From Sutterella sp. (GTDB taxonomy: Bacteria > Pseudomonadota > Gammaproteobacteria > Burkholderiales > Burkholderiaceae_F), in the NCBI GenBank assembly GCA_019418235.1, contig DYCH01000048.1:1-13261 (forward strand): a stretch of 13,261 nt of DNA, given 5' to 3'. This document shows positions 12,369-13,261 of this stretch, piece after piece. How positions within the stretch are numbered: position 1 is the stretch's first letter; each line of letters opens with the position of its first letter. The position numbers and the translations under genes are program-made. The notes under the pieces were generated by a model. It was not told where the DNA came from. It searched no databases and saw only the letters and a list, made by a program, of their open reading frames with translations.

Positions 12369-13261
12369 TTGAATAAGAATTTACTCAACAAAGTCGGTTT
12401 ATGGGTTGTTGTGGCGATTGTGTTTTTTACACTCTTTCGCCAATTTGAACCGGAGCAAACGGCTCCGGCTTCAACAACGAGCTATACCCAATTCATGGAA
12501 GATGCTAAGGCAGGTAAAGTGGCTCGCGTTGACATTAAGGGACGCGAAATCACGGTAACGCCGACGCAAGGTCAAAAGTTTGTCATTACGAGCCCGGGCG
12601 ATCTTTGGATGGTCGAAGACCTTCGCAAGTCCGGTGTTCAAGTCTACGGTACGCCAGAAGAAGAACCGTCCTTGTTGATGACGATTTTGATCTCTTGGTT
12701 CCCTATGTTGCTCTTGATCGGTGTGTGGATTTTCTTCATGCGCCAAATGCAAGGCGGTGGCAAGGGCGGTGCCTTTAGTTTCGGTAAGAGCAAGGCCCGC
12801 ATGTTGGATAAGTCCAACAACAAGGTGACCTTTAAGGACGTTGCAGGCTGCGATGAAGCTAAGCAAGACGTTCAAGAAGTGGTGGACTTCTTGCGCGATC
12901 CTTCCAAGTTCCAACGCTTGGGCGGTCGTATTCCGCGCGGTATCTTGTTAGTGGGTAGCCCCGGTACGGGTAAGACGCTTTTGGCTAAGGCCATTGCCGG
13001 CGAAGCTCAAGTGCCGTTCTTCTCGATTTCCGGTTCGGATTTTGTTGAAATGTTCGTGGGTGTGGGTGCTGCTCGTGTTCGCGACATGTTTGAAAACGCC
13101 AAGAAGAATTCGCCTTGCATCATCTTCATTGACGAAATTGATGCCGTGGGTCGTCAACGTGGCGCCGGGTTAGGCGGCGGTAACGACGAACGCGAACAAA
13201 CGTTGAACCAAATGTTGGTGGAAATGGACGGTTTTGAAACCGGTACGAACGTGATCGTGAT
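12369..13261 (+). CDS. ftsH: ATP-dependent zinc metalloprotease FtsH, N-terminal part (cut by window edge)
   Basis: FtsH is a membrane-anchored hexameric AAA+ protease that removes damaged membrane proteins and short-lived regulators such as sigma32 and LpxC. The 297 residues present start at TTG with MNKNLLNKVGLW. They contain the first membrane helix (about 9-25), a periplasmic domain (about 26-100), the second membrane helix (about 102-124), then the AAA+ domain. Walker A is GSPGTGKT (196-203) and Walker B IIFIDEID (251-258); the pore-loop FVG motif is at 229-231. Most FtsH proteins have Pro where this one has Ser197, a mild change outside the key Lys/Thr. The second region of homology and the HExxH zinc site lie beyond the window. 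It follows rlmE and has its own heat-shock-like promoter. Confidence 0.96.
   Translation, partial: MNKNLLNKVGLWVVVAIVFFTLFRQFEPEQTAPASTTSYTQFMEDAKAGKVARVDIKGREITVTPTQGQKFVITSPGDLWMVEDLRKSGVQVYGTPEEEPSLLMTILISWFPMLLLIGVWIFFMRQMQGGGKGGAFSFGKSKARMLDKSNNKVTFKDVAGCDEAKQDVQEVVDFLRDPSKFQRLGGRIPRGILLVGSPGTGKTLLAKAIAGEAQVPFFSISGSDFVEMFVGVGAARVRDMFENAKKNSPCIIFIDEIDAVGRQRGAGLGGGNDEREQTLNQMLVEMDGFETGTNVIV

Noticed and set aside
1..13261. CRISPR array, insertion sequence, prophage or toxin-antitoxin pair
   Set aside because: No regularly spaced repeats, transposase, terminal inverted repeats, phage gene or small gene pair was found on either strand.

Overview
This window looks like chromosomal DNA of a betaproteobacterium. 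The best guess is the Burkholderiales, family Sutterellaceae (Parasutterella/Sutterella-like). The reasons are the core order greA ... yhbY (divergent) rlmE-ftsH, a lipopolysaccharide heptose gene (gmhA), moderate GC in the core genes (near 50% in sampled lines) and heavy use of the Leu codon TTG. The taxonomic guess is inference; no marker RNA is present.

Layout. Positions 1-4199 (minus strand) hold a type I restriction-modification operon transcribed hsdR -> hsdM -> hsdS. Only the first 23 codons of hsdS fall inside the window. This block is visibly more AT-rich than the core genes and is followed by a gene-free, AT-rich 371-bp gap. Positions 4571-5781 carry a LysE/RhtB-type amino-acid exporter and a diamine/spermidine-type GNAT acetyltransferase. 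The acetyltransferase runs directly into dnaX-ybaB-recR-gmhA (5790-9505): clamp loader, nucleoid protein, recombination mediator and heptose isomerase. A branched intrinsic terminator closes that operon.

The 421-bp gap 9506-9926 is not empty. After the terminator it has a good sigma70-type promoter (9638-9666) reading into a self-contained ~70-nt candidate small RNA with its own terminator, then a second hairpin in the leader of greA. greA (9927-10400) converges on an uncharacterised Cys-rich TIGR04076-type gene (minus) across a bidirectional terminator. yhbY (minus) and rlmE (plus) diverge from a 62-bp spacer with overlapping -10 boxes. rlmE is followed by a sigma32-like heat-shock promoter and ftsH, which starts with TTG and runs off the window.

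The conserved genes serve replication and recombination (dnaX, ybaB, recR), transcription (greA), ribosome maturation (yhbY, rlmE) and protein quality control (ftsH). No new defence system is visible beyond the type I R-M operon. The strongest unexpected signal is in dnaX: an in-frame C CCG GGG heptamer, a 9-nt spacer, a GC-rich 13-bp hairpin and a -1-frame stop inside that hairpin. They sit where a frameshift would give a 439-residue product, close to the size of E. coli gamma (431).
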